Positions 11,323 to 20,909 of a DNA stretch of 64,000 bases are shown here, one piece after another. Both the position numbers and the translations under genes were made by a program. The stretch covers positions 62,001-126,000 of the forward strand of contig NZ_JACHJJ010000025.1 of the NCBI RefSeq assembly GCF_014203605.1, given 5' to 3'. The number at the start of each line of letters is the position of its first letter. Within the stretch, counting starts at the first letter, position 1. This stretch comes from Thiemannella venezuelensis (GTDB lineage: Bacteria; Actinomycetota; Actinomycetes; Streptosporangiales; Streptosporangiaceae). The notes below the pieces were generated by a model. It had not been told where the DNA came from, ran no database searches, and saw only the letters and a program-made list of their open reading frames with translations.

Positions 11323-11409
11323 GGATGCCGGCCCGTACCGCGCCGGAGCACGATAGGGACATAAGAAACAACGAACCGCCGCACGCGGCGGAGGCGAAGG
11401 GAAGAGAAG

Positions 11410-11901
11410 ATGTCCGAGAACGCCGAGTTCGAGATGCCGGTCCCCCACCCCGCCCTCAAGCGGCTCGACTTCCTGGTCGGCTCCTGGGACCTGAAGGGCT
11501 CCACCGTCGAGGGGCCGATGGGCCCGGCCACCGAGATCACCGGCTGGGAGACCTATGAGTGGATGGAGGGCGGCTTCTTCCTCGTCCACCGCTGGACCAG
11601 CACCTTCGAGGTCGCCGGAGCCCAGGTCGTCGACTCCGGGTACGAGTTCTACGACTACGACCCCGCCACCGAGCGGTACCGCACCCACTTCTTCAACAGC
11701 CTCGGCCCGTACGACGAGACCGGCAGCAAGTACCACGGCGGCTTCGACGGCGACGCCCTCGTGGTGACCGGCCCGGCCCGCATCATCCGCACCCCCGGCG
11801 CCGACGGCTCCGTCACCGTCGACTCCGAGGTGCCCGTCGGCGACGACCGGTGGGCCCCCATGATGACCTACACCCTCACCAGGACCAGCGGGGAGAGCTG
11901 A
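11410..11901 (+). CDS. DUF1579-like protein
   Basis: A 163-residue cytoplasmic protein with a probable lipocalin-like beta-barrel fold. It opens with HPALKRLDFLVGSWDLKG, the GxW-type start seen in DUF1579 proteins, followed by alternating beta strands (WETYEWMEGGFFLVHRW, GYEFYDYDPATERYRTHFFN). No catalytic motif is obvious; the family has no established reaction. ATG 11410 is preceded by a purine-rich AAGGGAAGAG. It is divergent from the STAND regulator and downstream of the palindrome array, so that regulator may control it; this is inference from position. Confidence 0.75.
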   Translation: MSENAEFEMPVPHPALKRLDFLVGSWDLKGSTVEGPMGPATEITGWETYEWMEGGFFLVHRWTSTFEVAGAQVVDSGYEFYDYDPATERYRTHFFNSLGPYDETGSKYHGGFDGDALVVTGPARIIRTPGADGSVTVDSEVPVGDDRWAPMMTYTLTRTSGES

Positions 11902-11916
11902 GGACGGATCCGCCGG

Positions 11917-11965
11917 GTGATGCGCGAAGCGCCCGGGCCGCTCAGGCCGCCGCGTCGCGCATCAC
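11917..11965. terminator. Inverted repeat between convergent genes
   Basis: GTGATGCGCGA (11917-11927) pairs perfectly with 11955-11965 around a 27-nt GC-rich loop, between the 3' ends of the DUF1579-like gene and hrpA. It is a plausible weak bidirectional terminator. Confidence 0.4.
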
Positions 11966-11986
11966 GGCGAGACCCCCGGCGCTCTC

Positions 11987-14900
11987 CTAGCGCTGGAAGG
12001 ACACCCCCAGGTCGATGCCCTCCATCGCCTTGCGGATGCGCTTGTCGGAGATGGAGTACGGCGTGCCGAGGGTCTGGGCGAAGTAGCTGACCCGGAGCTC
12101 CTCGATCATCCAGCGGATCTTCCGGACGTCCTCGTCCCCGCGGCGGGCGGGCGGGAGCTTCTCGACCAGGTCGTGGTAGTCGTCCTCGATGTCGTGGATC
12201 CTGTGCATGCGCTCCTCGTCGCGGTAGGGGTCGTCGGGGAGCTTCTCCAGGCGGCGTTCGGCCGCCTTCAGGTAGCGCAGCAGGTCGGGCAGGCGGGCGT
12301 GGCCGGTGGCGGTGACGAAGCCGGGGTAGACGAGGTCGGCGACCTGGCCGCGGATGTCCTCCACCGCCGGGGTGGAGCGCGACTCGGCCAGCCGGGTGCT
12401 GACGGCGTGCCAGACGGCCAGGATGCCCCGGACCCGGTCGACCACCTCCGCGGTGGTGTCGAACAGCTCGGCGCGGACCTTGTCGTGCAGGGTGGTGAAG
12501 GCGGACTCGTCCCAGACCGGCCCGCCGTACTCGCCCATGAGCTTGTCGGCGGCGCAGGCGATGCAGTCGTCGAACAGCGCCGTGGCGCCCGCGTGCGGGC
12601 TCCGGCTCAGCGCCAGCTTGGCCTGGTTGTCCAGGCCGCCGAGAATCTGCTTGGCCGGGGAGGCGGTGTTGAGCAGCAGCAGCCTGCGAGTGCCCTCCCA
12701 CATGGCGCGGCGCTGCTCGGCCTCGGTCTCGAACATCCGCACGGCCACGCTCGCGCCCTCGTCGGCCAGCGCGGGATAGGCCTTCATCCTGCGCTGCTCG
12801 AACGTCTTCGGCAGCTCGCCCAGGCTCCAGGTGGTGAGCCCGGTCTGCTCGATTCCGGCGGCCTTGGAGAGGGTCTGGCGGAGCTTGGGGGCGAGCTTGC
12901 GTTTGAGGCCGGCCAGGTCCTTGCTCTCGGCGAGCTTGTGCTTGCGCCCGTCGACCACCCGGAAGGTGATCTTCAGGTGGTCGGGGACCTGGTCGAGCTG
13001 CCAGGCGTCGCGCGGGACCCGGATGCCGGTGAGGTTGAGCAGTTCCCGCTCCAGCACGGCCAGGAGCGGCTCCTGGGTGGGCTCGGCCCGCTGCAGGACC
13101 TGCCTGGCGTAGTTGGGGGCGGGCACGAAGTTGCGCCGGATGTTCTTGGGCAGCGAGCGGATCAGCGCGGTGAGGAGCTCCTCGCGCAGGCCGGGGATCT
13201 GCCAGTCGAAGCCCTCGACGTTGACCTGGTTGAGCAGGGAGAGCGGGATGTGCGCGGTGACGCCGTCGGCGTCGGCGCCGGGCTCGAACTGGTAGGTCAG
13301 CGGGAACCGCAGGCCGCCCTGCCGCCAGACGTCGGGGTAGTCGCGCTGGCTGACGTCCCCGGCCGTCTCGCTGATCAGCATCGACTTCTCGAAGTTCAGC
13401 AGGTCGGGGTCGGTCTGCCGGGTCTTCTTCCACCAGGAGTCGAAGTGCCGCCCGGAGACGACGTCGGCGCCGACACGCTGGTCGTAGAAGTCGAAGAGCG
13501 TCTCGTCGTCGACGAGGATGTCGCGGCGCCGGGCGCGCTCCTCCAGCTCCTCGACCTCCGACAGGAGCCTGCGGTTCTCGGCGAAGAAGGCGTGGTGGGT
13601 CTCCCAGTCGCCCTCGACCAGGGCGTGCCGGATGAACAGCTCCCGGCTCGTCTCCGGGTCGATCCGGCCGTAGTTGATCTTGCGCTGGGCCACGATCGGC
13701 ACGCCGTACAGGGTGACCTTCTCGTAGGCCACGACGGCGGCCTGCTTCTTCTCCCAGTGCGGCTCGGAGTAGGTGCGCTTGATCAGGTGCTGGGCCAGCG
13801 GCTCCACCCACTCGGGTTCGATCTTCGCGTTGACCCGGGCCCAGAGCCGGGAGGTCTCCACCAGTTCGGCGGACATCACCCAGAGCGGCTGCTTCTTGGC
13901 CAGCGCGGAGCCGGGGAAGATCGCGAAGCGGGCGTTGCGGGCTCCTATGTACTCCGTCATGGGCCGGCGCGGGCCGTCCTGCGCGGTCTTCTTGTCGATG
14001 TCCTTGACGCCGACGTGGGAGAGCAGGCCGGACAGGAGCGAGACGTGGATCTTCTGCTCGTCTCCGGGCGTGCTGTTCAGCGTGACGCCGAGCGACTTCG
14101 ACATCTGGCGGAGCTGGCTGTAGACGTCCTGCCACTCGCGTACCCGCAGGTAGTTGAGGAACTCGGCCTTGCACAACCGCCGGAAGGCGCTGGAGGAGAG
14201 CTCCTTCTGCCTGTCCTGCAGGTGGTTCCAGAGGTTCAGGTAGGAGACGAAGTCCGACTCGGAGTCGGCGAAGCGCCGGTGCATCTCGTCGGCGGCCTGC
14301 TGCTTGTCGGCCGGGCGCTCGCGCGGGTCCTGGATGGACAGGGCGGCGGCGATGACCATGACCTCGCGGACGCAGCCGTTGTGGTCGGCCTCCAGCACCA
14401 TCCGGGCCAGCCGCGGGTCCACCGGGAGCCCGGCGAGCTTGCGGCCCAGCGGGGTGATGCGCTTGTCCTCGTCGAAGGCGCCGAGCTCGCGCAGCAGGTC
14501 GAAGCCGTCCTTGACCTGGCGCTGGTCCGGCGGCTCGACGAACGGGAAGGCCGCGATGTCGCCCAGGCCGATGGAGGTCATCTGCAGGATGACCGAGGCG
14601 AGGTTGGTGCGCAGGATCTCCGGGTCGGTGAACTCCGGGCGGGCGAGGAAGTCCTCCTCCTCGTAGAGCCGGATGCACACGCCCTCGGAGACGCGGCCGC
14701 AGCGCCCCTTGCGCTGGTTGGCCGAGGCCTGGGAGACCGCCTCGATCGGCAGGCGCTGGACCTTGGTGCGGTGGCTGTAGCGGGAGATGCGGGCGAACCC
14801 GGGGTCGACCACGTACTTGATGCCGGGCACGGTCAGGGAGGTCTCGGCCACGTTGGTGGCCAGCACGACGCGGCGGCCCCGGTGCGGCTGGAAGACCCGG

Positions 14901-15880
14901 TGCTGCTCGGCGGCCGACAGGCGCGCGTACAGCGGCAGGACCTCGATGTCGCCGCGTTTGGAGAGCGCGTCGGCGGTGTCGCGGATCTCCCGCTCGCCGC
15001 TGAGGAAGACCAGGACGTCGCCGGGGCCCTCCAGGCAGAGCTCGTCCACCGCGTTGCCGATGGCCTGGATCTGGTCGTCGTCCTCGGCGACCGGCCGGTA
15101 GCGCACCTCGACGGGGTAGGTCCGGCCGGACACCTCCACGATCGGGGCGTCGCCGAAGTGCCGGGAGAAGCGCTCCGGGTCGATGGTCGCCGAGGTGATG
15201 ATCACCTTCAGGTCGGGGCGGCGCGGCAGGAGCTGCTTGAGGTAGCCGAGGATGAAGTCGATGTTGAGGCTGCGCTCGTGCGCCTCGTCGATGATCAGCG
15301 TGTCGTACTGGGCGAGGTCGCGGTCGCCCTGCAGCTCGGCCAGGAGGATGCCGTCGGTCATGACCTTGACGAGCGTGCCGTCGCTCACCTGGTCGGTGAA
15401 GCGCACCTTGTAGCCCACCGCCTCGCCGAGCGGGGTGTCGAGCTCCTCGGCCACCCGCTCGGCCACGGTCCTGGCCGCGATCCGGCGGGGCTGGGTGTGC
15501 CCGATCAGGCCCCGGACGCCCCGGCCCAGCTCCAGGCAGATCTTCGGGAGCTGGGTGGTCTTGCCCGAGCCCGTCTCACCGGCGACGATCACCACCTGGT
15601 GGTCGCGGACCGCCTCCAGGATGTCGTCCTTGCGCTGGCTGACCGGGAGCGCCTGCGGGTAGCTCACCGCCGGCACGCCCGCGCGCCGTACGGCGATGCG
15701 CCGCTCGGCCCGCTCGATGTCGGCGCCGATCTCCGCGGCGATCTTCTGCTGCGCGGAGCGGTTCCTGACCTTGCGGGCGCCGTCGAGCCGCCGCCCCAGC
15801 CGCCGCTGGTCGCGGAGGGTCAGCTCGGGCAGGCGAGCGTGGAGCTCGGCGAGTGGAGGTGTCAACGGAGGCGTTCCCAT
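11987..15880 (-). CDS. hrpA: ATP-dependent RNA helicase HrpA
   Basis: DEAH-box RNA helicase of 1297 aa, the usual HrpA size (about 1300). From ATG 15880: Walker A GETGSGKTT about 101-109, DEAH about 198-201, SAT in motif III (IITSATID), motif VI QRKGRCGR, then the helicase-associated and OB-fold regions and a long C-terminal DUF3418-type domain ending in LGVSFQR. An upstream in-frame start at 15907 would add 9 residues, but TATCCT at 15890-15895 lies just before ATG 15880 and would be transcribed only into the shorter form. Single gene, no operon partners. Bacterial HrpA acts in mRNA processing and in rescue of stalled or collided ribosomes. Confidence 0.95.
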   Translation of the reverse strand: MGTPPLTPPLAELHARLPELTLRDQRRLGRRLDGARKVRNRSAQQKIAAEIGADIERAERRIAVRRAGVPAVSYPQALPVSQRKDDILEAVRDHQVVIVAGETGSGKTTQLPKICLELGRGVRGLIGHTQPRRIAARTVAERVAEELDTPLGEAVGYKVRFTDQVSDGTLVKVMTDGILLAELQGDRDLAQYDTLIIDEAHERSLNIDFILGYLKQLLPRRPDLKVIITSATIDPERFSRHFGDAPIVEVSGRTYPVEVRYRPVAEDDDQIQAIGNAVDELCLEGPGDVLVFLSGEREIRDTADALSKRGDIEVLPLYARLSAAEQHRVFQPHRGRRVVLATNVAETSLTVPGIKYVVDPGFARISRYSHRTKVQRLPIEAVSQASANQRKGRCGRVSEGVCIRLYEEEDFLARPEFTDPEILRTNLASVILQMTSIGLGDIAAFPFVEPPDQRQVKDGFDLLRELGAFDEDKRITPLGRKLAGLPVDPRLARMVLEADHNGCVREVMVIAAALSIQDPRERPADKQQAADEMHRRFADSESDFVSYLNLWNHLQDRQKELSSSAFRRLCKAEFLNYLRVREWQDVYSQLRQMSKSLGVTLNSTPGDEQKIHVSLLSGLLSHVGVKDIDKKTAQDGPRRPMTEYIGARNARFAIFPGSALAKKQPLWVMSAELVETSRLWARVNAKIEPEWVEPLAQHLIKRTYSEPHWEKKQAAVVAYEKVTLYGVPIVAQRKINYGRIDPETSRELFIRHALVEGDWETHHAFFAENRRLLSEVEELEERARRRDILVDDETLFDFYDQRVGADVVSGRHFDSWWKKTRQTDPDLLNFEKSMLISETAGDVSQRDYPDVWRQGGLRFPLTYQFEPGADADGVTAHIPLSLLNQVNVEGFDWQIPGLREELLTALIRSLPKNIRRNFVPAPNYARQVLQRAEPTQEPLLAVLERELLNLTGIRVPRDAWQLDQVPDHLKITFRVVDGRKHKLAESKDLAGLKRKLAPKLRQTLSKAAGIEQTGLTTWSLGELPKTFEQRRMKAYPALADEGASVAVRMFETEAEQRRAMWEGTRRLLLLNTASPAKQILGGLDNQAKLALSRSPHAGATALFDDCIACAADKLMGEYGGPVWDESAFTTLHDKVRAELFDTTAEVVDRVRGILAVWHAVSTRLAESRSTPAVEDIRGQVADLVYPGFVTATGHARLPDLLRYLKAAERRLEKLPDDPYRDEERMHRIHDIEDDYHDLVEKLPPARRGDEDVRKIRWMIEELRVSYFAQTLGTPYSISDKRIRKAMEGIDLGVSFQR

Positions 15881-15988
15881 ACTGCTGCCAGGATACTTTC
15901 GGCCCACGGGTCAGGAGCCAACCGCCCATGGTGCCTGACCCGTTCCCCGCGCGCATCCCAATATCCGCCGGGCCCCTCCACGCGGTAC

Positions 15989-16023
15989 GGCCCCGCCGCC
16001 CCCTCGTGGGGGACGGCGGGGCC
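15989..16023 (-). terminator. Terminator of the cellulase gene
   Basis: A 15-bp GC stem (15989-16003 with 16008-16023, one bulged base) closes a 4-nt loop about 25 nt beyond the cellulase stop codon. Confidence 0.7.
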
Positions 16024-16047
16024 GGGCTCTACCGAACCGTCAGGGGA

Positions 16048-18357
16048 CTACTGGACGGGCGGGTAGGCGTTCTTGAGCAGCTCCTGGAACTGGGCGGAGA
16101 ACCACTGCCCGGAGATCGGGGCGTCCGCCAGGGCGCCGCTCTTGTTGTGGCCGTTGCGCTCGTTGCCCTCGTAGGTCGGGTCGCACATCCGGTCGAAGCC
16201 CTTGCCCTCGTCGTTCGGGATGAACTTGCTGGAGCCGTCGGACTCGCCCGGCGGCTTGATCCAGACGTAGGCGTCCAGTCCCGGGGCCGGGTTGGCCTGC
16301 GGCCGCTCGCCGAGGCCCGCGCCGCTCTGGTTGCACCAGTTGCCGGCGTGGATCCGGCGGTCGACGCGCGAGTCGTTGACGAAGGTGTCCATCACCGTGG
16401 AGGTGCTGGGCGCCGCCGGGCGGGCGGTGCCGCCCCAGCCGTTGCGGGAGGTGTCGATCAGCATGCCGATGGTCGACTTGAAGCCCCGCCGGATGAGCTC
16501 CTGCCGGAAGGCCTGGGCGAAGGAGAGCTCGTCGACGTAGAAGTTCCAGTCGACCCACTTGGACTGGCGGATCGTCTGGCCGTTGACCGTGGTGTTGATG
16601 GTGAAGTGCGGCTCCTTCAGCGCCGAGTAGTTGGCGGTGTTGGTGATGAAGCCGTCGACGCTCTCGAAGCCCTTGGCGGTGCCGGCGACGGTGGTGGCGA
16701 ACAGCTCGGCGGACGGGCCGAAGTTCGTGTCCCAGCCGATCCAGCCGTGGTGGGCGGCGTCGATGTAGGTGTAGACGTTCGTGATGGCGTGCAGCTTGTC
16801 GAGGGCGTAGCGCACGCCGTTGACGTAGGCGCCGCTGTCCTTGGCCTCCTGGCACTTGGCCACGTTGAGGTTGGTGACCAGGTTGGGCAGCGAGTCGATC
16901 TCGATGACCGTCACGATCCGCAGCGCCGCGTACTTCGGGTCCTTCATGATCGCGGCGATCGGGTCGATGTACTCGGTCTTGTAGCGGTTCAGACCGTCCT
17001 GCGCGATGAGCAGCTCGCCGTTGGAGGCCAGCGCCGAGCAGTCGCGGTTGGGCAGGTTGTAGATGACGATCTGGATCGTCAGCGGCTTGCTGCCGTTGGC
17101 GGCGTCCTGCTTCAGCGCCTCGTCGAGGTGGTCGCGCAGGCCCATGGCCGATCCGGCGCCCTCGATGGCCGCGATGCGGTCCATCCACACGCCGGTGGAG
17201 ATGTTCGCCACCGCGTCGCCGCCCGGCTCTGCGGCGGCCTTGGCCGACCACTGCGGGTTCACGTAGCCGGTGGCGCCCTCGTAGGGGTTGTCGACGTGCT
17301 CGCCGACCGGCGGCGTGTCGCCGTCGTTGTCCTCCTCGGTCGCGGTGACCGAGGCGCCGGTGTGCCCGGTGGCGGCGGCCGCGATGGTGGCGGTGCCGTT
17401 CGCCTCGTCGGAGTCCTCCGCGGCGGAGACCGTCGCGTTCTGCGCCGTGTTCCAGTTGGAGGCGGTGAAGGTCAGCGAGGAGGGCGCGACGGTGAGGTCG
17501 GCGTCACCGGTCTTGGCGAGGTTGACCGTGACGTTGCCCGACGGCTGCCGGCTGAGCTTGAACCCGACGGTCTTGCTGCCGCCCTCGGGGACGCTGACCG
17601 AGGCCGCGGAGGCGACGATCGACGGGGTGCTCGTCCCGGTCACGGTGAAGGGGACCGCGGCGCTCTCCTTGCTGAGGACCGGGGTGCCGTTGTCGTAGGC
17701 CTTGGCCGTGGCGGTGTGGGAGCCGGCGGCCAGCCCGGTGGCGGAGTGGGTGTAGGGGGCGGTCGTGTCGGTGCCTACGAGCGCGCCGTCCACGTAGAAC
17801 TCGACCTTGCTGACCGCGCCGTCGTCGGAGGCGGTCGCGGCGAGCGGTACGGCCTCGCCGGCGGCGTGCGAGGAGCCGCTCGCCGGGCTGGTCAGGCTGA
17901 CGGTCGGGGCCTGGTTGACCGGGGGCTGCCCGCCGCAGGAGACGCCGTTGACCGTGAAGTCCGTCGGCTTGGGGTTGGAGCCGGTCCACGAGCCGTTGAA
18001 ACCGATGCTCGTGGAGGCGCCGGTGGCGAGTTTGCCGTTCCACTCGAGGTTCTTCGCGGTGACCTTGTCCGAGCCCGCGGCCTGGGCCCAGGTGGCCGAC
18101 CAGCCCTGCTGGAGCCTCTGGCCGCCGGTGAAGGTGAAGCCGAGGGTCCAGCCGTCGAGCGCGTCGCCGAGGTTCTTGATCGTGACGTTGGCGGTGAAAC
18201 CGCCCTGCCAGTCGTTGGTGGAGTAGGCGACGTCGCAGGCGACGGCCGCGTGGGCCGTCCCGACCTGACCTGCGGCCAGGCCCGCGGCGGCCACCAGCAG
18301 GGCCGCCGTGGTCGCAGCCCGGTTGCGCCAGGCATGGCGGCGCGGATGAGCTCTCAT
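16048..18357 (-). CDS. Secreted GH6 exocellulase with CBM2
   Basis: Secreted 1,4-beta-glucan cellobiohydrolase candidate, 769 aa. Signal peptide about 1-38 (twin Arg early, LLVAAAGLAAG core, AHA-A end); family-2 cellulose-binding module about 40-142 (VAYSTNDWQGGFTANVTI, NGVSCGG); an Ig-like domain about 150-240; a Calx-beta-like domain about 245-345; GH6 catalytic domain about 350-769. The motifs NLPNRDCSALASNGE, VIEIDSLPNLV, YIDAAHHGWIGWD and KPPGESDGSS match Thermobifida Cel6B-type exocellulases. ATG 18357 is chosen because GGAG lies 9 nt upstream; ATG 18366 has that motif directly against it. The perfect operator TGGGAGCGCTCCCA 24 bp upstream implies repression by a CebR/CelR-type LacI regulator, relieved by cello-oligosaccharides. 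Confidence 0.95.
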   Translation of the reverse strand: MRAHPRRHAWRNRAATTAALLVAAAGLAAGQVGTAHAAVACDVAYSTNDWQGGFTANVTIKNLGDALDGWTLGFTFTGGQRLQQGWSATWAQAAGSDKVTAKNLEWNGKLATGASTSIGFNGSWTGSNPKPTDFTVNGVSCGGQPPVNQAPTVSLTSPASGSSHAAGEAVPLAATASDDGAVSKVEFYVDGALVGTDTTAPYTHSATGLAAGSHTATAKAYDNGTPVLSKESAAVPFTVTGTSTPSIVASAASVSVPEGGSKTVGFKLSRQPSGNVTVNLAKTGDADLTVAPSSLTFTASNWNTAQNATVSAAEDSDEANGTATIAAAATGHTGASVTATEEDNDGDTPPVGEHVDNPYEGATGYVNPQWSAKAAAEPGGDAVANISTGVWMDRIAAIEGAGSAMGLRDHLDEALKQDAANGSKPLTIQIVIYNLPNRDCSALASNGELLIAQDGLNRYKTEYIDPIAAIMKDPKYAALRIVTVIEIDSLPNLVTNLNVAKCQEAKDSGAYVNGVRYALDKLHAITNVYTYIDAAHHGWIGWDTNFGPSAELFATTVAGTAKGFESVDGFITNTANYSALKEPHFTINTTVNGQTIRQSKWVDWNFYVDELSFAQAFRQELIRRGFKSTIGMLIDTSRNGWGGTARPAAPSTSTVMDTFVNDSRVDRRIHAGNWCNQSGAGLGERPQANPAPGLDAYVWIKPPGESDGSSKFIPNDEGKGFDRMCDPTYEGNERNGHNKSGALADAPISGQWFSAQFQELLKNAYPPVQ

Positions 18358-18380
18358 GGGTGTCATCTCCAGAGGAAGAG

Positions 18381-18394
18381 TGGGAGCGCTCCCA
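18381..18394. promoter_or_regulatory. CebR/CelR operator TGGGAGCGCTCCCA
   Basis: A perfect 14-bp palindrome identical to the operator known for the cellulose/cellobiose regulator CelR/CebR in actinomycetes, just upstream of the GH6 cellulase gene. Confidence 0.9.
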
Positions 18395-18523
18395 TAGTCC
18401 GGACGTTTCCGGAATGTGTACAGCGTTCAACCTTCCGCAGACGGCTCCGCGACGCCTTTCTCCCGCCTGACCTCGGGGAACGCCATCACGACCCGATGAA
18501 AGTTTCAGATCGCGGGCCGGCCG

Positions 18524-19369
18524 TCACCCGGGGAAGTCCGCCAACCGGTACCAGGCCGCGAAGTCGCCGTAGACGATCAGGTTCTCCTCGTACGAGTGGC
18601 GCGCGGGGTCGTAGCGCCCTCCGCAGGTGACCAGTCGGATCGTCGGGTACGGCCGTGCCCGGTAGACCCGGCTCACCGGGAAGTCCGTCTTCGGTGCCCG
18701 CTCGGTCGCGGTCACCCGGAAGACCACCACGCTCCCGTCCCGGCGGATCACGGCCACCGTGTCGCCCCTCACCAGGCGGGGCAGCCGGGCGAAGACGGCG
18801 GGGCCGGTCCTGGTGTCCAGGTGACCGACGATGACCGCCGGCCCCGGCTCGCCCGGCATCGGGCCGGTCCTGTCCCAGCCGGCCAGATCGGCCTGCCAGA
18901 GCGGCGGCGCCTCCAGGACGCCCTCGGAGGTGGAGCCCGTCCAGGTGATCGGGGCGTTGACCCCGGCGCGCGGGACCACGAGCGACAGCGGCTCGGCCGC
19001 GCCGGGCATGCCGGGCAGCGGGGCGGGCCACCCGCGCCCCTTCTCCCGGGCGCGCCTACCGGCTCCCGCGGCCGCCGCCGGCGGGACCGGCACGGCGGAC
19101 GCCCCGGGGAGGACCGGCGCGATGACCGGAAGGGAGCGGGCCAGGGCCGGGTCCGCCCTCTCCCCGGTTCCCGCCATGCACCCGCCGGCCAGCAGGACCG
19201 TCCCGAGACCCAGCGCCGGGACCGCCGTCCCGAGGCCCGAGGCCGGAACCAGCCGCCGGACGGCCTCCGCGACGGACCGTGCGGCCGCCGTCGCGCGCTC
19301 CCGCGCCCCCGGCACGCCGCTCCGGGCCGCGGGCGCGCACCCGCCGTCCGTCCCGGGACGGTCAGCCAC
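18524..19369 (-). CDS. Class E/F-type sortase
   Basis: Membrane transpeptidase that would join surface proteins to the cell wall. I start it at GTG 19369, which overlaps the stop of the upstream gene by 8 bases; this gives 281 aa. A hydrophobic anchor (about 48-66, LGTVLLAGGC) is followed by a linker and the sortase beta-barrel: catalytic His in VIVGHLDT, Cys in RLVTCGGRYD, and Arg candidates in YDPARHSYE. It ends in VYGDFAAWYRL. Class assignment is tentative. The coupled upstream gene encodes a secreted protein with a C-terminal hydrophobic-plus-Arg tail, a likely substrate. Confidence 0.85.
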   Translation of the reverse strand: MADRPGTDGGCAPAARSGVPGARERATAAARSVAEAVRRLVPASGLGTAVPALGLGTVLLAGGCMAGTGERADPALARSLPVIAPVLPGASAVPVPPAAAAGAGRRAREKGRGWPAPLPGMPGAAEPLSLVVPRAGVNAPITWTGSTSEGVLEAPPLWQADLAGWDRTGPMPGEPGPAVIVGHLDTRTGPAVFARLPRLVRGDTVAVIRRDGSVVVFRVTATERAPKTDFPVSRVYRARPYPTIRLVTCGGRYDPARHSYEENLIVYGDFAAWYRLADFPG

Positions 19370-19904
19370 GCCCCGCCGCCCGGCGGCGCCGTACCAGCGC
19401 CAGCCCGGCGGTCCCGGCGAGCAGGGCGGCGCAGCCGGCGCCCCACGCCGCCACCGCCGTCCCCGACGGCCCGTCCGCGGCCGCCGCCGTCCCGTGCTCC
19501 GCCGCTCCCCCGGCCAGGGCGAGGCCGCCGCCCCCGGTGTCCGGGCCGCCGTCGCCGACGACCTCGTAGGAGCCGTAGAGGGTGACGCCGGTGCCCTCGC
19601 ACTCGACCTCCACGACATAGCTGCGCGGTTCGGCCGCCGCAGCCACCTTCGCCGAGCCCGCCGGGTCGCCCTCGCTCCCGCCGGTGAGCTCGACGTCGTC
19701 CTGGAAGGCCTCGGACTTGGCGATCGCGGTCCCCCCGCAGTCGTGCGCCGTGATCTCGACACCGCCGCCGGGCTCGACCCTGGCCGGCGAGACCTCCACG
19801 TCGTCCTGGAGCGCCGCGGCGGGCGAGGCCGCCCCCGCGGCCACGGCGGCCGCCGCGGCGACCGCCCCGATCCAGCGTCCCAGAACACCCGTGCGCCGCG
19901 CCAT
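19362..19904 (-). CDS. Secreted surface protein, putative sortase partner
   Basis: A 180-residue exported protein: signal peptide about 1-32 (Arg-rich n-region, AVAAAAAVAAG, cut near AAA-LQ), a small domain (about 33-120) with two repeated LQDDVEVS / FQDDVELT elements and Cys residues that could form disulfides, a Gly/Ala linker, then a C-terminal hydrophobic segment (LLAGTAGLALV) with an RRRR tail. That tail is like sorting signals, but I see no canonical LPXTG-type motif before it. It overlaps the sortase gene by 8 bases, so the two are coupled. Function unknown. Confidence 0.75.
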   Translation of the reverse strand: MARRTGVLGRWIGAVAAAAAVAAGAASPAAALQDDVEVSPARVEPGGGVEITAHDCGGTAIAKSEAFQDDVELTGGSEGDPAGSAKVAAAAEPRSYVVEVECEGTGVTLYGSYEVVGDGGPDTGGGGLALAGGAAEHGTAAAADGPSGTAVAAWGAGCAALLAGTAGLALVRRRRAAGRG

Positions 19905-20023
19905 CTCGCCCCGCCCTCGATCGGATCTTGCTGACCTCCCCTATCTACCCAGGTCAGAGAGCGTGTCCGGCAAAGTACGACCAAAGGCTGGACGGCCTTT
20001 CCGGCATATGACGCACAAGTCGA

Positions 20024-20758
20024 TCAAAGGTCCGCGGCGGCCATCGCGGCGCCGACGATCCCGGCCTCGTTGCGCAGCACCGCCGGGACGAGGCGGGTCC
20101 GCACGCTCACGTGGGGCAGGAACTTGTCGGCCTTCTTGCTGACCCCGCCGCCGATGACGATCAGCGAGGGGGAGAACAGCATCTCGACGTGGCGGAGGTA
20201 CTCCTCCACCCGCCCGGCCCATTCCTCCCAGCTCAGGTCGTGGTGCTCGCGCGCGTGGTCGGAGGCGCGCTTCTCGGCGTCCTTCCCGCGGATCTCCAGG
20301 TGGCCGAGCTCGGTGTTGGGCACCAGGCGGCCGTCGGCGAACAGGGCGCTGCCGATCCCGGTGCCGAAGGTCAGCATCAGCACCACCCCGGCCTCCCCCT
20401 TGGCCGCGCCGACCGCCACCTCGGCGAGCCCCGCCGCGTCGGCGTCGTTGAGCACGGCCACGGGGTCGCCCGTCGCCGCGGCGAACAGCGTCCGCGCGTC
20501 CACCCCGACCCAGCCGGGGTTCATGTTGGCCGCCGTCATGGTGATGCCGTCCAGCACCACCCCGGGGAAGGTCACCCCGACCGGCCCGCTCCACGAGAAG
20601 TGGCCCGCGATCCGCCCGACCACCTCGGCGACCGCCTCGGGCGTGGCCGGGGCGGGGGTCGGGATCCGCAGCCGCTCCTCGGTCAGCTCGCCCCTCTCCA
20701 GATCCACCGGGGCTCCCTTGATCCCCGAGCCTCCGATGTCGATTCCCAGTGCTCGCAT
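20024..20758 (-). CDS. ppgK: Polyphosphate glucokinase
   Basis: ROK-type kinase of 244 aa that phosphorylates glucose with polyphosphate or ATP, feeding glycolysis. N-terminal phosphate loop [16 protein letters not shown] (about 5-20), catalytic region [12 protein letters not shown] with the Asp general base, [14 protein letters not shown] second phosphate motif, and [13 protein letters not shown] and [12 protein letters not shown] typical of actinobacterial PPGK. ATG 20758 has a strong GAGGAGGAAG ribosome site. It is monocistronic by spacing. It could use glucose released from cellulose by the nearby cellulase, though no regulatory link is visible. Confidence 0.93.
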   Translation of the reverse strand: MRALGIDIGGSGIKGAPVDLERGELTEERLRIPTPAPATPEAVAEVVGRIAGHFSWSGPVGVTFPGVVLDGITMTAANMNPGWVGVDARTLFAAATGDPVAVLNDADAAGLAEVAVGAAKGEAGVVLMLTFGTGIGSALFADGRLVPNTELGHLEIRGKDAEKRASDHAREHHDLSWEEWAGRVEEYLRHVEMLFSPSLIVIGGGVSKKADKFLPHVSVRTRLVPAVLRNEAGIVGAAMAAADL

Positions 20759-20909
20759 GGTCTTCCTCCTCGCCGCCCCCTACCCACGAGAGGGGACGGC
20801 AAAAGAACGGCCTCGGGGTTCGCCGGGCCTCCGCGCGCGGCGCCCGCGGCGGCGCCGGCGCGTCCGGGACGGCCGTCAGGACGCGGGACGCCTCCGCCGC
20901 GAGGCGCGC

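Noticed and set aside
12173-18630. Very long + frames opposite hrpA and the cellulase
   Set aside because: High GC leaves antisense frames open; they have low-complexity Val/Leu/Gly/Asp text and no start signals, while the minus frames encode clear HrpA and GH6 proteins.
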